64,000 nt of DNA from AWTP1-13 sp963827545. Its GTDB lineage: Bacteria > Pseudomonadota > Alphaproteobacteria > Rhizobiales > Hyphomicrobiaceae. Made by a program: the position numbers and the translations under genes. Position 1 is the stretch's first letter. Each line of letters begins with the position of its first letter. Location: assembly GCA_963827545.1 (NCBI GenBank), contig CAWHBI010000028.1:124001-188000 (forward strand). Reading direction: 5' to 3'. Below are positions 25,647 to 37,874 of the stretch, one piece after another. Below the pieces are notes generated by a model. It searched no databases. It saw only the letters and a program-made list of their open reading frames with translations, and was not told the origin of the DNA.

Positions 25647-25765
25647 GCTCAATTATCCAAAAAGCTCCGCAGCTTCCGGCTCCGGCTCGGGTGCTTCAGT
25701 TTCCGCAGCGCCTTGGCCTCAATCTGGCGAGTGCGCTCGCGCGCCATCGAGAATTGCTACCCGCC
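25647..25765 (-). pseudogene. Decayed second copy of the rpoD 3' end
   Basis: About 119 bases resemble the last part of rpoD (26307-26426), including the shared stretch from the stop codon through TCCGCAGCTTCC. Read on this strand it gives RERTRQIEAKALRKLKHPSRSR and then runs out of frame after a one-base loss. It is a displaced gene end, of the type left by integration or duplication at the 3' end of rpoD. The DUF4160-DUF2442 pair lies exactly between it and the intact end. Confidence 0.85.
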
Positions 25766-25766
25766 A

Positions 25767-26039
25767 TCAAGCGGTACGTTCCTCGATCTTGTGCAGAGCG
25801 CCAGCGGCCTCCACCTCCGCCTTCGCGGTCCATGGCGCAATGTCGTAGCCGTTTGGCCAAGTCGGCGCACCGAATTCGAGGAATACTCGAGAGAAGAATT
25901 TTGGATCGCGCAGCGGCTCTACCATTGGCCCGTCCTCCGCAACAATGGCGGAGCAATCAAGCACGCCGCCGGTCCCATCTGAGAACCGTAGTTCCAGCTT
26001 GAAGCCGTCCAGAGCTCTGATCTTCGTCACCTTAATCAT
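25767..26039 (-). CDS. DUF2442 family protein
   Basis: The 90-residue protein starts MIKVTKIRALDGFKLELRFSDG and continues GVLDCSAIV, then FFSRVFLEFGAPTWPNGYDIAP, the usual DUF2442 pattern. Proteins of this family are small, cytoplasmic and of unknown role, and are often found beside DUF4160 genes. Its ATG overlaps the DUF4160 stop by eight bases (ATGATTAA), so translation is coupled. Its stop lies two bases from the displaced rpoD end. A toxin-antitoxin or regulator role has been suspected for such pairs; I treat that as unproven. Confidence 0.8.
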   Translation of the reverse strand: MIKVTKIRALDGFKLELRFSDGTGGVLDCSAIVAEDGPMVEPLRDPKFFSRVFLEFGAPTWPNGYDIAPWTAKAEVEAAGALHKIEERTA

Positions 26040-26298
26040 TGTCGGCTCCCGGAATACGCAGCATCGGCTGACGCGCGCGGCCACGCTTCCAGTTCTCCAT
26101 CAGCTCGTCGCGATGCCCTTGGCACCATTCCCGCACGATCCGCGACGCCGCGCGTGGGAGTTCACCTTCGACGATCTCGCCAGTTTCAATGTCGAAGACG
26201 GCGTCCTGACCCTGATAGATAGCATGAAAGTGCGGCTTGCCGTGATCCCGATTATACATCCAAATCATGATGCCGAAGAACACCGAGATCGTCGGCAT
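26032..26298 (-). CDS. DUF4160 family protein
   Basis: The 88-residue protein starts MPTISVFFGIMIWMYNRDHG and continues KPHFHAIYQGQDAVFDIETG, then GELPRAASRIVREWCQGHRD, matching DUF4160. The HFHA motif is the most conserved feature. It starts only 14 bases after the rpoD stop codon on the same strand, so it is almost certainly transcribed with rpoD, and it overlaps DUF2442 by eight bases. Function is unknown; small paired cytoplasmic proteins like these are often selfish or stress modules, which is inference. Confidence 0.8.
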   Translation of the reverse strand: MPTISVFFGIMIWMYNRDHGKPHFHAIYQGQDAVFDIETGEIVEGELPRAASRIVREWCQGHRDELMENWKRGRARQPMLRIPGADND

Positions 26299-26312
26299 CG
26301 GCGCTGGCTCAA

Positions 26313-28328
<2,016 letters not shown>

Positions 28329-28709
28329 CAGGTCACTCTCCGGAGCGCAGAGGTAGCGCTTTCAGCGTGCAGCAAAAATCTTGCAAATCTCGTGCAGACC
28401 AAGTCCATTGACGCGCCGGGGCGCATCAAGGCAAACGCCTGTCTGCGGCGGAAAGCTCCACCGCGCCAGGTACTGCACATTGAGGACCCCGCGGTGCCGA
28501 AGCTCGAAGGCAGAGCACTATGGCTCGCATCGCCTTCATCTGGGGCCTGGAGCAGGCATACACAACCGGTGTGCGCCTTGCCAGTCTTTCCTTTCTGCAT
28601 CAACGCGGAGGGGTGGGAGATTATTCCCAGAGCCCAGCTCACGCTCGACTTGCCGGGACGGGCACGCATTCCGGCCACAGCGTCATGCATTACTGAACAC
28701 AGTCCAGAG
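28329..28709. other. Gap between dnaG and rpoD, no gene seen
   Basis: I see no gene, repeat or RNA. The stretch must hold any promoter that serves rpoD independently of dnaG, but no confident -35/-10 pair stands out. Confidence 0.4.
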
Positions 28710-30642
28710 TCAGGGGCCACCGGGCTCTTCCGCTTCGGTTGGGCGGGCGAGTCGGTCCTGCAACTCAACGATCCGCGCCAGGTTTTCCTCGCTGGGGTCC
28801 AGTGCCCAGGCTTGCTCCGCCGCCTTGAGACCAAGCGGCAAGACCACTTGCCTTTCATGCAAAGCCAACGCGTGCCGCCAGCCGGCCTCCACTTCGCCAG
28901 CTTCCGCACCCGTTTCCGCAAACTTGTCGCTTTTGTGCGTGTTCGCCCGCTCAGCCAGGGTCAGCACGCCTTCGAGCCCGATTTTGCTGAGGTGGGAGCG
29001 TACGTTCACGGAGTCAAGGGGTACGCCTTGTGACAGCAGCTCCAGCAGGGCGCCGCGCAGGTGAATCAACGGCGGCGAGGTCAAGGTCATCTCGGCGACC
29101 TCCTCGCACCGCCGCTCCAGCAGCCAGGGATGATTGACCAGGGTGCGGATCAGCAGGGCCTCGCGGGGCGGAGTGGGGCTCGCCCGTTCCGAGAGTTCAT
29201 TGCTCCGTGCCAGCGCGGTAGCCGCCAATGCAGCCCGCGGAGCACTGCCGAGCCGCGCCCGCTCGTTGGCCCTCTCCCGCACCCGCCAGTCCGGCTGAGT
29301 ATTGTCGCGACGCTTGCCGGCAATGTGGGGAGGGCGCCTCCCCTGGGACGGTGCCAGCTGCCTTTCGGTCTTGCGGCCTTTGGCCCAAAGGGTCCCTCGC
29401 AGCTCCCGCTCATAATGGTCGCGTACTCCGCGGTCGCCGATCCGACCCACCAGCGCCTTCAGGCGCGCCTCGAGGGCGGCGCGCTGCTCCGGCGTGACGG
29501 CCGGCTCACCCTGCCGCTCCTCGCGCTCGACCAGTACGTCGAACAGGGGCCGCGTTTTGGTGTGCAGGATGTCCTGGAAGGCGCTCGCGCCCTGCTGCCG
29601 CACGAAATCATCGGGGTCGAGGCCATCAGGCAAGAAATGCAAACTGCACGCTGAAGCCTGGCCGCAGGTGCGGCAGTGCGGTCTCCACCGCGCGGAACGC
29701 GGCCCTGCGGCCTGCGGCATCGCCGTCGAAACACAAGATTGGCTCGGGCGCCATGCGCCAGAGAAGCTTGAGCTGATCCTCGGTCAGGGCCGTGCCGAGC
29801 GGGGCAACCGTCTGGGGGAACCCGGCTTCCGACAAGGCAATGACGTCCATATACCCTTCCACCACGATGACCTGGCCCTTGTCGTGGGCTGCGGCGCGGG
29901 CGTTGTGGGCATTGAACAGCACCGTGCCCTTGTGGAAGAGCGGCGTCTCGGGCGAGTTCAGATACTTGGCGGGAGCATCGGGATCGAGCGCGCGACCCCC
30001 GAAGGCGATCACGCGGCCCTTGATGTCGGCGATCGGGAACATGATGCGGTGGCGGAAGCGGTCGTAGGCCACCGGAATATCATCGCCGGCGATCAGCATG
30101 CCGGATGCCACCATCTCGGCGGTCGAGAAGCCGGCCTTGGCCAGATGCTCCTTCAGCGCCGATTTGCTGTTGGGCGCATAGCCGAGCCGGAAGCGACTGA
30201 TCGCGTCGCGGCCAAGCCCACGCTTCTCCAGGTAGCGGCGTGCTTCCTGCGCCTGTGTGGTGAGCTGCTTCTCGAAAAAGTCGCTGGCGGTCGCCAGCAG
30301 CGCGTAGAGGCGCGCCCGTTCGTCCTCGATCTGGGCGTCGCGGGGGCTGGCCTTCGGCATCGGCACGCCGGCTTCCTGGGCCAGGCGCTCGACTGCCTCG
30401 GGGAAGGACAGCCCCTCGGTCTTGACCAGGAAGGTGAAGATGTCGCCGTGCTCACCCGATGCGAAGCAGTGATAGAAGCCCTTCTGGTCGTTGACCGTGA
30501 AGGACGGCGTCCGCTCCTGCTTGAAAGGCGACAAGCCCTTGAACTCGCGCCCCGCCCGCTTCAGCGGCACCTTGCGCGACACCACCTGGCTGACGGACAG
30601 CCGGGCGCGAATCTCATCGAGCAGGGACGGCGGAAAGCGCAT
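28710..30642 (-). CDS. dnaG: DNA primase, with one frameshift
   Basis: DnaG makes RNA primers at the replication fork. In order: an N-terminal CHC2 zinc-binding region (GLSPFKQERTPSF, FYHCFASGEHGDIF), the catalytic TOPRIM core (VIVVEGYMDVIALSEAGF, then ILCFDGDAAGRRAA), and a C-terminal DnaB-binding domain. The frame changes near 29632: dropping one T joins SVQFAFL to PDGLDPDDFVRQQ, so the gene is probably intact apart from an extra base. The zinc site keeps only one of the usual cysteines; Ser and Lys replace others, as I recall for several Hyphomicrobiales primases. The C-terminal half is less conserved and Arg-rich. yqeY lies upstream and rpoD downstream. Confidence 0.93.
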
Positions 30643-30747
30643 GGGGCTCCGAATCGCGAGGGCTCAGCACCCTCCTAGAGTGATTCGGCACCGCGACGAC
30701 GCTCGGATTGGGCCGTTTGGTCCTACAACCCACAGGACTTCCGCGCC

Positions 30748-31191
30748 TTACGCCGGCTTGAGCAACTCCTTCACCAGCCCGCTGGCCTTGCCGAAGTCCA
30801 TCTGGCCGGCATAGCGCTCCTTGAGCAGGCCCATCACCTTGCCCATGTCCTTGGGGGCCGCCGCGCCCACCTCTTTCACGACCGCGGCAATCGCGGCCTT
30901 GGCGTCGGCCTCGCTCATCTGCTTGGGCAGGAACTCCTCGATGACGGCGATCTCGGCGGCCTCCTGCTGGGCCTGCTCGGTGCGGCCGGCCTTCTCGTAG
31001 ATGGCGAGCGATTCGCGCCGCTGCTTGATCATCTTCTGCAGCAGGGCCGGGATGTCCTGGTCCGGAATCGCGGCCTTGGCCGCAATGTCGCGCTCCTGCA
31101 GGGCAGCCGAAATCAGCCGCAGGGCCGACAAGCGCTGCTTGTTCTGCGCCTTCAAGGCTGTGTTTGTCTCAGCCCTCAACCGGTTGCGCAT
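30748..31191 (-). CDS. GatB/YqeY domain protein
   Basis: The 147-residue protein is a YqeY family member: MRNRLRAETNTALKAQNKQRLSALRLISAALQERD at the start and MSEADAKAAIAAVVKEVGA, then DMGKVMGLLKERYAGQMDFGKAS at the end. This tail resembles the tRNA-binding helical domain of GatB, the amidotransferase subunit, suggesting tRNA contact. Its cellular role is not firmly known. The gene heads the yqeY-dnaG-rpoD series and is divergent from carA, with about 95 bases between starts, which is a conserved arrangement in Hyphomicrobiales to my knowledge. Confidence 0.92.
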   Translation of the reverse strand: MRNRLRAETNTALKAQNKQRLSALRLISAALQERDIAAKAAIPDQDIPALLQKMIKQRRESLAIYEKAGRTEQAQQEAAEIAVIEEFLPKQMSEADAKAAIAAVVKEVGAAAPKDMGKVMGLLKERYAGQMDFGKASGLVKELLKPA

Positions 31192-31286
31192 GGAGGTGCT
31201 CCTTCGTTAGTGCTCATTTATGGCTCCCCGACCTGTGCCGCAAGCCTGCGTTGACCCCAGCAGGGGCATCCCCTAGTAGGGGCCCA

Positions 31287-32522
31287 ATGGAGATGGACAT
31301 GGCCCAAAGTACCCCGAAACCTTGGACCGACGTGCCGCTCACGGGCCGGCTGGTGCTGGCAGATGGCACGGTGATCAGCGGCCAGGGCCTGGGCGCCACC
31401 GGCTCGGCGGTGGGCGAGGTGTGCTTCAACACGGCGATCACCGGCTACCAGGAGATCCTCACCGATCCTTCCTACGCTGGCCAGATCATCACCTTTACGT
31501 TTCCCCACATCGGCATCGTCGGCACCAACCGCGAGGACACCGAGACCTCCAATCTGGCGATGCGATCGGGCGTGCGCGGCTGCGTGATGCGTGCCAGCGT
31601 AACCGAGCCTTCGAGCTACCGCGCAGCCGAGCATCTCGACCAGTGGCTGAAGGCACGCGGCATCATTGCGCTTGCCGGAATCGACACGCGCGCGCTGACC
31701 GCGCGCATCCGCGAGAAGGGCATGCCCAACGGCGTCATCGCGCACGAGACTTCGGCGAGGTTCAATATCGAGAAGCTCAAGGCGGAGGCCAAGGCCTGGC
31801 CCGGCCTCTTGGGGCTGGATCTGGTGCCCGAAGTGACCTCGGGGCAGAGCTACACCTGGGACGAGATGCGGTGGGCCTGGGGCAAGGGCTACGGGCGGCA
31901 GGAGAAGCCGGAGCTTCACGTGGTCGCGGTCGACTACGGCCTCAAGCGCAATATCCTGCGCTGCCTGGCGACGGCCGGCTGCAAGGTCACCGTGGTCACT
32001 GCCAAGGCGAGCGCTGAAGAGATACTGGAGCGCAAGCCTGACGGCGTGTTCCTGTCCAACGGTCCCGGCGACCCGGCCGCGACCGGCAAGTACGCCGTGC
32101 CGGAGATCAAGAAGCTGGTGGCGTCTGGCCTGCCCGTGTTCGGCATCTGCCTCGGGCACCAGATGCTGGGGCTCGCCATCGGCGCCAAGACCGGCAAGAT
32201 GCATCAGGGGCACCATGGCGCCAATCACCCGGTGAAGGATTTCACCACCGGCAAGGTGGAGATCACCTCGATGAACCATGGATTCGCTGTAGATCGTGCG
32301 ACGCTGCCGGCGGACGCGGAGGAAACGCACGTGTCGCTGTTCGATGGCTCCAACTGCGGGCTGCGTCTCAAGGACAAGCCCGTGTTCTCCGTGCAATACC
32401 ACCCCGAGGCCTCCCCCGGTCCCGAGGACAGCCACTACCTCTTCACCCGGTTCGTCAACCTGATGCGCGAGCGCAAAGGACTGACGGCAAGGCCCGAGCG
32501 CCCCGGCGGTGCGCGAGCGTAA
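31287..32522 (+). CDS. carA: Carbamoyl-phosphate synthase small (glutaminase) subunit
   Basis: CarA releases ammonia from glutamine and passes it to CarB for carbamoyl phosphate, used for arginine and pyrimidines. The N-terminal domain shows GRLVLADGTVISGQGLGATG and GYQEILTDPSYAGQII. The class I glutamine amidotransferase domain has the nucleophile Cys in VFGICLGHQMLGLA and the His/Glu in YHPEASPGPED. The chosen start gives 411 residues; ATGs at 31293 and 31299 are also in frame, and GGAG before the latter makes it a real alternative. carB is not adjacent: Uma2 and a ChaN-like gene lie between. Confidence 0.96.
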   Translation: MEMDMAQSTPKPWTDVPLTGRLVLADGTVISGQGLGATGSAVGEVCFNTAITGYQEILTDPSYAGQIITFTFPHIGIVGTNREDTETSNLAMRSGVRGCVMRASVTEPSSYRAAEHLDQWLKARGIIALAGIDTRALTARIREKGMPNGVIAHETSARFNIEKLKAEAKAWPGLLGLDLVPEVTSGQSYTWDEMRWAWGKGYGRQEKPELHVVAVDYGLKRNILRCLATAGCKVTVVTAKASAEEILERKPDGVFLSNGPGDPAATGKYAVPEIKKLVASGLPVFGICLGHQMLGLAIGAKTGKMHQGHHGANHPVKDFTTGKVEITSMNHGFAVDRATLPADAEETHVSLFDGSNCGLRLKDKPVFSVQYHPEASPGPEDSHYLFTRFVNLMRERKGLTARPERPGGARA

Positions 32523-32560
32523 GTCTTTCTCTGCACGCCGCTTTTTGTTAGACTGCGAGC

Positions 32561-33160
32561 ATGAACGAGCTTTCGCACCAGCCCAGGGCACGGCCCACTA
32601 CGCAAGCCGCCGAAGGCGTGCCCAGGCTGCGCTGGACACTGGCCGAATTCGAGCGGCTGACAGAACTCGGCATTTTCACAGAGGACGACCGCATCGAGCT
32701 CATCGGGGGGGAGCTGGTTCCGATGTCGCCGAAGGGGAATCGTCACGAAGTCGTGCGCGGCGCACTGCACAACTGGCTGCGTCACCAACTGCCCGACGAA
32801 TTCGACTACCACGTCGAACCGGGGTGGCGCGCGGGCGGCACCCACTATTTCGAGCCCGATTTCCTCGTCGGTCCGGCGGGCTGCAACCCGACCTCCATTC
32901 GCCCGGAAGATGTGGTGCTTCTCATCGAGGTCGCACATTCAAGCTTGCGGTTCGATACCACCAATAAGGCCATCAACTATGCGGCTCTCGGTGTCCGCGA
33001 GTATTGGGTTGTCAACGCTAAGACGCTTGCGACGCGCGTGCATCGCGAGCCATCGGCCAAAAGCTACGCCAGCGTGGTCAAGGTTTCGCCGGGCGAAACG
33101 CTGGCCCCCGCGCTCGTTCCGTCGCTGGCGGTCAAGCTCACCGACCTCGCCATCGACTGA
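32561..33160 (+). CDS. Uma2 family (DUF820) nuclease-like protein
   Basis: The intact 199-residue paralogue of the broken gene at 23.1-23.7 kb. It has the PD-(D/E)XK-like pattern: DRIELIGGELVPMSPKGNRH, then HYFEPDFLVGP, VLLIEVAHSSLRFDTTNKAINYAALGV and EYWVVNAKT. The Asp in EPDF, the Glu in LIEVA and a following Lys form the likely active site. Family members are often numerous in genomes, and some have been suggested to act as endonucleases; the substrate here is unknown. Its stop overlaps the start of the ChaN-like gene (TGATG), so the two are coupled, and both interrupt carA and carB. Confidence 0.88.
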   Translation: MNELSHQPRARPTTQAAEGVPRLRWTLAEFERLTELGIFTEDDRIELIGGELVPMSPKGNRHEVVRGALHNWLRHQLPDEFDYHVEPGWRAGGTHYFEPDFLVGPAGCNPTSIRPEDVVLLIEVAHSSLRFDTTNKAINYAALGVREYWVVNAKTLATRVHREPSAKSYASVVKVSPGETLAPALVPSLAVKLTDLAID

Positions 33161-34240
33161 TGCGCCGCCTCCCAGCATGGGTCGCAACGATCGGGCTGTG
33201 CCTCGCGCTGCCATCTCTCGGCTCACGCGCAATCGGCGCTCCCGCCGTGCGAGCGCAGCGATGGCGCCGCTTTCCGCGACGTGCATTGGCGGCACGAGCA
33301 GCCCCCGCATCCGCTCATGGGCCAGGTGTTCAAGGGAGACCGCCCCATCATCGTCGCAAGCGACACGTGCATACGTACGCCGCTCCGGCAGCTGATCGTC
33401 GAGCTCTGGGACGTCATCCGCGAGGGCGGGATCGTGCTCCTGGGCGAGGTGCACGACAATCCGGAGCATCACGCCGTGCGCGGGGAAATCCTATGGCCGC
33501 GCCTGGATCCGCGGGTAGCAAACGGGAATTTGCGACCGGCGGCCGTGTTCGAGCACATCCGCGCCACGCAGCAGGCGCAGGTTGACGCCTTCTATCGCAA
33601 GGCGGCCCGCAGTCACCGGGTATGGCGGGCTTCCGATCTCCTGCGCGTATTGAAGTGGGACGAAACCGGCTGGCCGGATGCCGAGGCCTTCCATCCGCTT
33701 TTCGATGCGGCCCTGCGAGCCAAGCTGCCGATCTATCCGGGCAATGCCGCCCGAGATCGAATGCGGGCACTGGTGCGCGGTGATCAAACCGGCATCTCGC
33801 AGGAGGAGCTGACGCTCCTGAAAACGGCGCAAGCCATGCCTGAGGCGCTGGTCCGCGCCCTGGCCGTGGAATTGGAAGGGTCGCATTGCGGCGTGATGCC
33901 CGCTTCTGCATTTGGCCCCATGAGCCTTGCCCAGCGCTATACCGATGCGCATATGGCCGAAAGCCTCGCGAAAGCCGCGCAGAAGCATGGTGGCGCCTTT
34001 CTGCTGGCGGGCAACGGCCACGTACGTACCGACCGTGGCGTGCCGTGGCATCTGCGCCAGATGGCCCCCGCCAGAAAGATTGTGGCGGTGATGCTGCTCG
34101 AAGTCGAAGCGGGAAAGGATGACGCAGGGGGCTATGCGCCACGCACCCCCGACGGCCATTGGGCCGCGGACTACGTCCTGTTCACGCCGCAGCACGTCCG
34201 GCCGGACCCCTGCGAGAAAATGCGGCAGGGCAAGCGATAG
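33160..34240 (+). CDS. ChaN-like haem-binding family protein with signal peptide, one frameshift
   Basis: The ATG that overlaps the Uma2 stop starts a signal peptide (MRRLPAWVATIGLCLAL), then the frame changes. Dropping one C near 33211 gives HLSAHAQSALPPC, a normal signal-peptide end, and continues into DVHWRHEQPPHPLMGQVF. The main domain is ChaN-like: GIVLLGEVHDNPEHHAVR (Glu and His pair), EHIRATQQAQVDAFY, LFDAALRAKLPIYPGN and GAFLLAGNGHVRTDRGVPWHL. Such proteins are periplasmic and may bind haem or iron-related ligands. A Cys in ALPPC suggests possible lipidation, but the spacing fits simple cleavage better. Function is inferred from family. Confidence 0.82.
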
Positions 34241-34314
34241 AAGGCTGCAGTTCTCAACGGTTGGCGCGGTGGCGCTATAGCCAATCCCGTTGCGCTGCAA
34301 TATGAAGCGGCCTC

Positions 34315-37300
34315 ATGCCGAAGCGCACAGACATCAAATCCATCCTCATCATCGGCGCGGGACCCATCGTCATCGGGCAGGCCTGCGAGTTCGACTATTC
34401 CGGAACCCAGGCCTGTAAAGCCCTCAGGGCCGAGGGCTACCGCATCATCCTGGTCAACTCCAACCCGGCTACCATCATGACGGACCCGGAGCTGGCCGAT
34501 GCAACCTATGTCGAGCCGATCACGCCTGAGGTGGTCGCAAAGATCATCGAGAAGGAGCGCCCCGACGCGCTGCTGCCGACCATGGGAGGCCAGACCGCGC
34601 TCAACACGGCGCTCAGCCTCGCCAAGCAGGGCGTGCTCGAGAAGTTCGGCGTGGAGATGATCGGCGCCAAGGCCGAGGCCATCGACATGGCCGAGGACAG
34701 GCAGCTGTTCCGTGACGCCATGACGCGCATCGGGCTCGCCACGCCGAAGTCGATGCTGGCGAATGCCTCCGAGTTGAAGAAGCAGGACCGGGCCCATCAT
34801 GCCGCCGAGCTGGAACGGATCGAAAAGCTGCCGGTCCGCACAGAAGAAAAGGAGAGGCTGCGCGCCGAGTTCCTGAAGCAGTGGCGAGCCGATGAGCATG
34901 CCCGTCAGAAGCGCTACCAGGAGCAGGCGCTTCTCAAGGCGATGGACGACTTGCAGCTCGTAGGTCTGCCGGCAATCATTCGGCCCTCGTTCACGCTCGG
35001 CGGCACCGGCGGCGGCATCGCCTACAACCGCGAGGAGTTCCGCGAGACCGTCGAGCGCGGCCTGCAGGCATCGCCGACCACCGAGGTATTGGTCGAGGAG
35101 AGCGTGCTCGGCTGGAAGGAGTTCGAGATGGAGGTGGTCCGCGACACGGCGGACAACTGCATCATCATCTGCTCCATCGAGAACGTCGACCCGATGGGCG
35201 TGCACACGGGCGACAGCATCACCGTGGCACCGGCGCTGACGCTCACGGACAAAGAATACCAGATCATGCGCAACGCCTCGATCGCAGTGCTGCGCGAGAT
35301 CGGCGTGGAGACGGGCGGCTCCAATGTGCAGTTCGCCATCAATCCCGACGACGGCCGCCTCGTCATCATCGAGATGAACCCGCGCGTGTCGCGTTCGTCA
35401 GCGCTGGCGTCGAAGGCCACAGGTTTTCCCATTGCCAAGGTCGCCGCCAAGCTTGCCGTCGGCTACACGCTCGACGAGCTGGAAAACGACATCACGGGCG
35501 GCGCGACGCCTGCCTCCTTCGAGCCCACCATCGACTATGTCGTCACCAAGATCCCCCGCTTCGCCTTCGAGAAGTTTCCCGGGGCCGCGCGCACGCTGAC
35601 CACGTCAATGAAATCCGTCGGCGAGGCCATGGCCATCGGGCGCACGTTTGCGGAGAGCCTTCAGAAGGCGCTGCGGAGCCTGGAGACGGGTCTCACCGGG
35701 CTCGACGATTTCGCCTTCGAGGGTCTCGGCGGCGATGACGACAAGAACGTCATCCGCTCCGCCCTCGGCGTGCCGATGCCCGATCGGCTACTCAAGGTCG
35801 CACAAGCGATGCGGCTTGGCTTCGACCACGATCAGATCCATGCCTCCTGCAAAATCGATCCCTGGTTTCTCGCTCGCATCCAGGAGATCATCGACATGGA
35901 GGCGCGCGTAAAAGCCCACGGATTGCCCAGGTCGGCAGAGCAGCTGCGCGCACTCAAGGCCATGGGCTTCTCGGACGCCAGGCTCGCGAAGCTCGCGGCG
36001 CTCTCCGAGGCGGAGGTGCGCAAGAGCCGGCATGCCCTCGACGTGCGGCCGGTCTACAAGCGCATCGACACCTGCGCGGCCGAGTTCGCCTCGCCGACCG
36101 CCTACATGTACTCGACCTACGAGCGGGGCTTGGATGATCGCCCCGTCGACGAGGCTGCACCCTCGGGTCGCGACAAGGTCGTCATCCTGGGCGGCGGTCC
36201 CAATCGCATCGGCCAGGGCATCGAGTTCGATTATTGCTGCTGCCACGCGTGTTTTGCGCTCTCCGCCTCCGGCACCGAGTCCATCATGATCAACTGCAAC
36301 CCAGAGACGGTCTCGACCGACTACGACACCTCGGATCGGCTGTATTTCGAGCCGCTGACCGCCGAGGACGTTCTGGAAATCATCAGCGTGGAGCAGTCGA
36401 AGGGGAAGCTGCGGGGCGTGATCGTGCAGTTCGGGGGGCAGACGCCTCTGAAGCTCGCCGAGCCGCTGGAGCAGGCCGGCGTGCCTATCCTCGGCACGTC
36501 GCCCGACGCGATCGATCTCGCCGAGGACCGCGACCGCTTCAAGGCGCTGATCGACAAGCTCCAACTGAAACAGCCCGACAGCGGCATTGCACGCTCTCCC
36601 GCAGAGGCGCGCACAGTAGCGCAGAGACTAGGCTACCCTCTGGTCATTCGCCCATCCTACGTGCTGGGCGGGCGGGCCATGGAAATTCTCGGCGATGCTG
36701 GCGACCTCGATCGCTACGTTAAGAAGCTCTCCGCCACGCTGGACCAACCCTCCGAGCTTGCCGTCTCCGCCGACCGCCCGTTGCTGATCGATCGGTACTT
36801 GAGCGATGCCATCGAGGTCGATGTCGATTGCCTGTGCGACGGCAAGGACACGTTCGTCGCCGGCATCATGGAGCACATCGAGGAGGCGGGCATCCATTCA
36901 GGCGACAGTGCCTGCTCTCTGCCGGTCCACTCGCTGCCGTCTGCGATCCTGGTGCGGCTCGAGAAGCAGACGCGTGACTTGGCACTTGCCCTCAACGTGG
37001 TCGGGCTCATGAACGTTCAGTTTGCCGTCAAGGGCCGCGACATCTACATCCTGGAGGTCAATCCGCGCGCGTCGCGCACGGTACCCTTCGTGGCCAAGGT
37101 GATCGGCAAGCCGATCGCCGGCATCGCAGCGCGCATCATGAACGGTGAGCCGCTCAGCACGTTCAAGCTCAGACCGGAGAAGCTCGGCCACGTCGCCGTC
37201 AAGGAAGCGGTGTTCCCGTTCGCTCGCTTCCCCGGCGTCGACACCATTCTCGGCCCCGAAATGCGTTCGACCGGTGAAGTGATGGGTATCGACCGCGACT

Positions 37301-37758
37301 ATGCGCTCGCTTTCGCCAAGAGCCAGATCGGCGCTGGCAACACGCTGCCACTCAAGGGGACGGTGTTCGTTTCCGTGCGCGACGCGGACAAAGAGAACCT
37401 GCTGGGAGCTATGCGCGAGCTATCCGATGCGGGCTTTCGCATTCTCGCCACGCGCGGCACCAAGCGTGCGCTCGAGGCCCACGGCATCCCTTGCGAGCAG
37501 GTCAACAAGGTCCTGGAAGGGCGGCCGCATATCGTCGATCTCATGAAGAACGGCGAGGTACACCTTGTTTTCAACACCACCGAGGGCGCCAAGGCGCTAG
37601 CCAACTCCAAGGATATCCGTCGCACCGCCTTGCTCTACCATATTCCCTACTATACAACTTTGGCAGGTGCACTGGCGGCGACCCAAGCCATCAAGGCGCT
37701 CGCGGCCGGCACCCTCAATGTGGCACCACTGCAATCCTATATAAGCCACGCATCCTGA
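34315..37758 (+). CDS. carB: Carbamoyl-phosphate synthase large subunit
   Basis: CarB makes carbamoyl phosphate from bicarbonate, ATP and CarA-derived ammonia. The two homologous halves each have an ATP-grasp domain: IIGAGPIVIGQACEFDYSG opens the first and ILGGGPNRIGQGIEFDYCC the second; an allosteric domain with TKRALEAHGIPCEQVNKV closes the protein. At 1147 residues it is longer than the usual 1070. The extra length is mainly a charged helical insert at about residues 160-210 (KKQDRAHHAAELERIEKL and on) in the first ATP-grasp region, which I recall as usual in Hyphomicrobiales. greA follows 116 bases downstream. Confidence 0.97.
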   Translation: MPKRTDIKSILIIGAGPIVIGQACEFDYSGTQACKALRAEGYRIILVNSNPATIMTDPELADATYVEPITPEVVAKIIEKERPDALLPTMGGQTALNTALSLAKQGVLEKFGVEMIGAKAEAIDMAEDRQLFRDAMTRIGLATPKSMLANASELKKQDRAHHAAELERIEKLPVRTEEKERLRAEFLKQWRADEHARQKRYQEQALLKAMDDLQLVGLPAIIRPSFTLGGTGGGIAYNREEFRETVERGLQASPTTEVLVEESVLGWKEFEMEVVRDTADNCIIICSIENVDPMGVHTGDSITVAPALTLTDKEYQIMRNASIAVLREIGVETGGSNVQFAINPDDGRLVIIEMNPRVSRSSALASKATGFPIAKVAAKLAVGYTLDELENDITGGATPASFEPTIDYVVTKIPRFAFEKFPGAARTLTTSMKSVGEAMAIGRTFAESLQKALRSLETGLTGLDDFAFEGLGGDDDKNVIRSALGVPMPDRLLKVAQAMRLGFDHDQIHASCKIDPWFLARIQEIIDMEARVKAHGLPRSAEQLRALKAMGFSDARLAKLAALSEAEVRKSRHALDVRPVYKRIDTCAAEFASPTAYMYSTYERGLDDRPVDEAAPSGRDKVVILGGGPNRIGQGIEFDYCCCHACFALSASGTESIMINCNPETVSTDYDTSDRLYFEPLTAEDVLEIISVEQSKGKLRGVIVQFGGQTPLKLAEPLEQAGVPILGTSPDAIDLAEDRDRFKALIDKLQLKQPDSGIARSPAEARTVAQRLGYPLVIRPSYVLGGRAMEILGDAGDLDRYVKKLSATLDQPSELAVSADRPLLIDRYLSDAIEVDVDCLCDGKDTFVAGIMEHIEEAGIHSGDSACSLPVHSLPSAILVRLEKQTRDLALALNVVGLMNVQFAVKGRDIYILEVNPRASRTVPFVAKVIGKPIAGIAARIMNGEPLSTFKLRPEKLGHVAVKEAVFPFARFPGVDTILGPEMRSTGEVMGIDRDYALAFAKSQIGAGNTLPLKGTVFVSVRDADKENLLGAMRELSDAGFRILATRGTKRALEAHGIPCEQVNKVLEGRPHIVDLMKNGEVHLVFNTTEGAKALANSKDIRRTALLYHIPYYTTLAGALAATQAIKALAAGTLNVAPLQSYISHAS

Positions 37759-37874
37759 GGATGTTGCGGCCAGCCGGCCCGATGAGGGCTGGCCAAACCC
37801 AGAAGAGTGAGTGAAACTGGACCACGGGCGCTGGCTATCGGCCAGGGCCGGCGCGGCAAATGTGAGCAAAGACG

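Noticed and set aside
34780..34940. Charged insertion in CarB as a novel domain
   Set aside because: I recall similar inserts in CarB of other Hyphomicrobiales, so it is a lineage feature and not new here.
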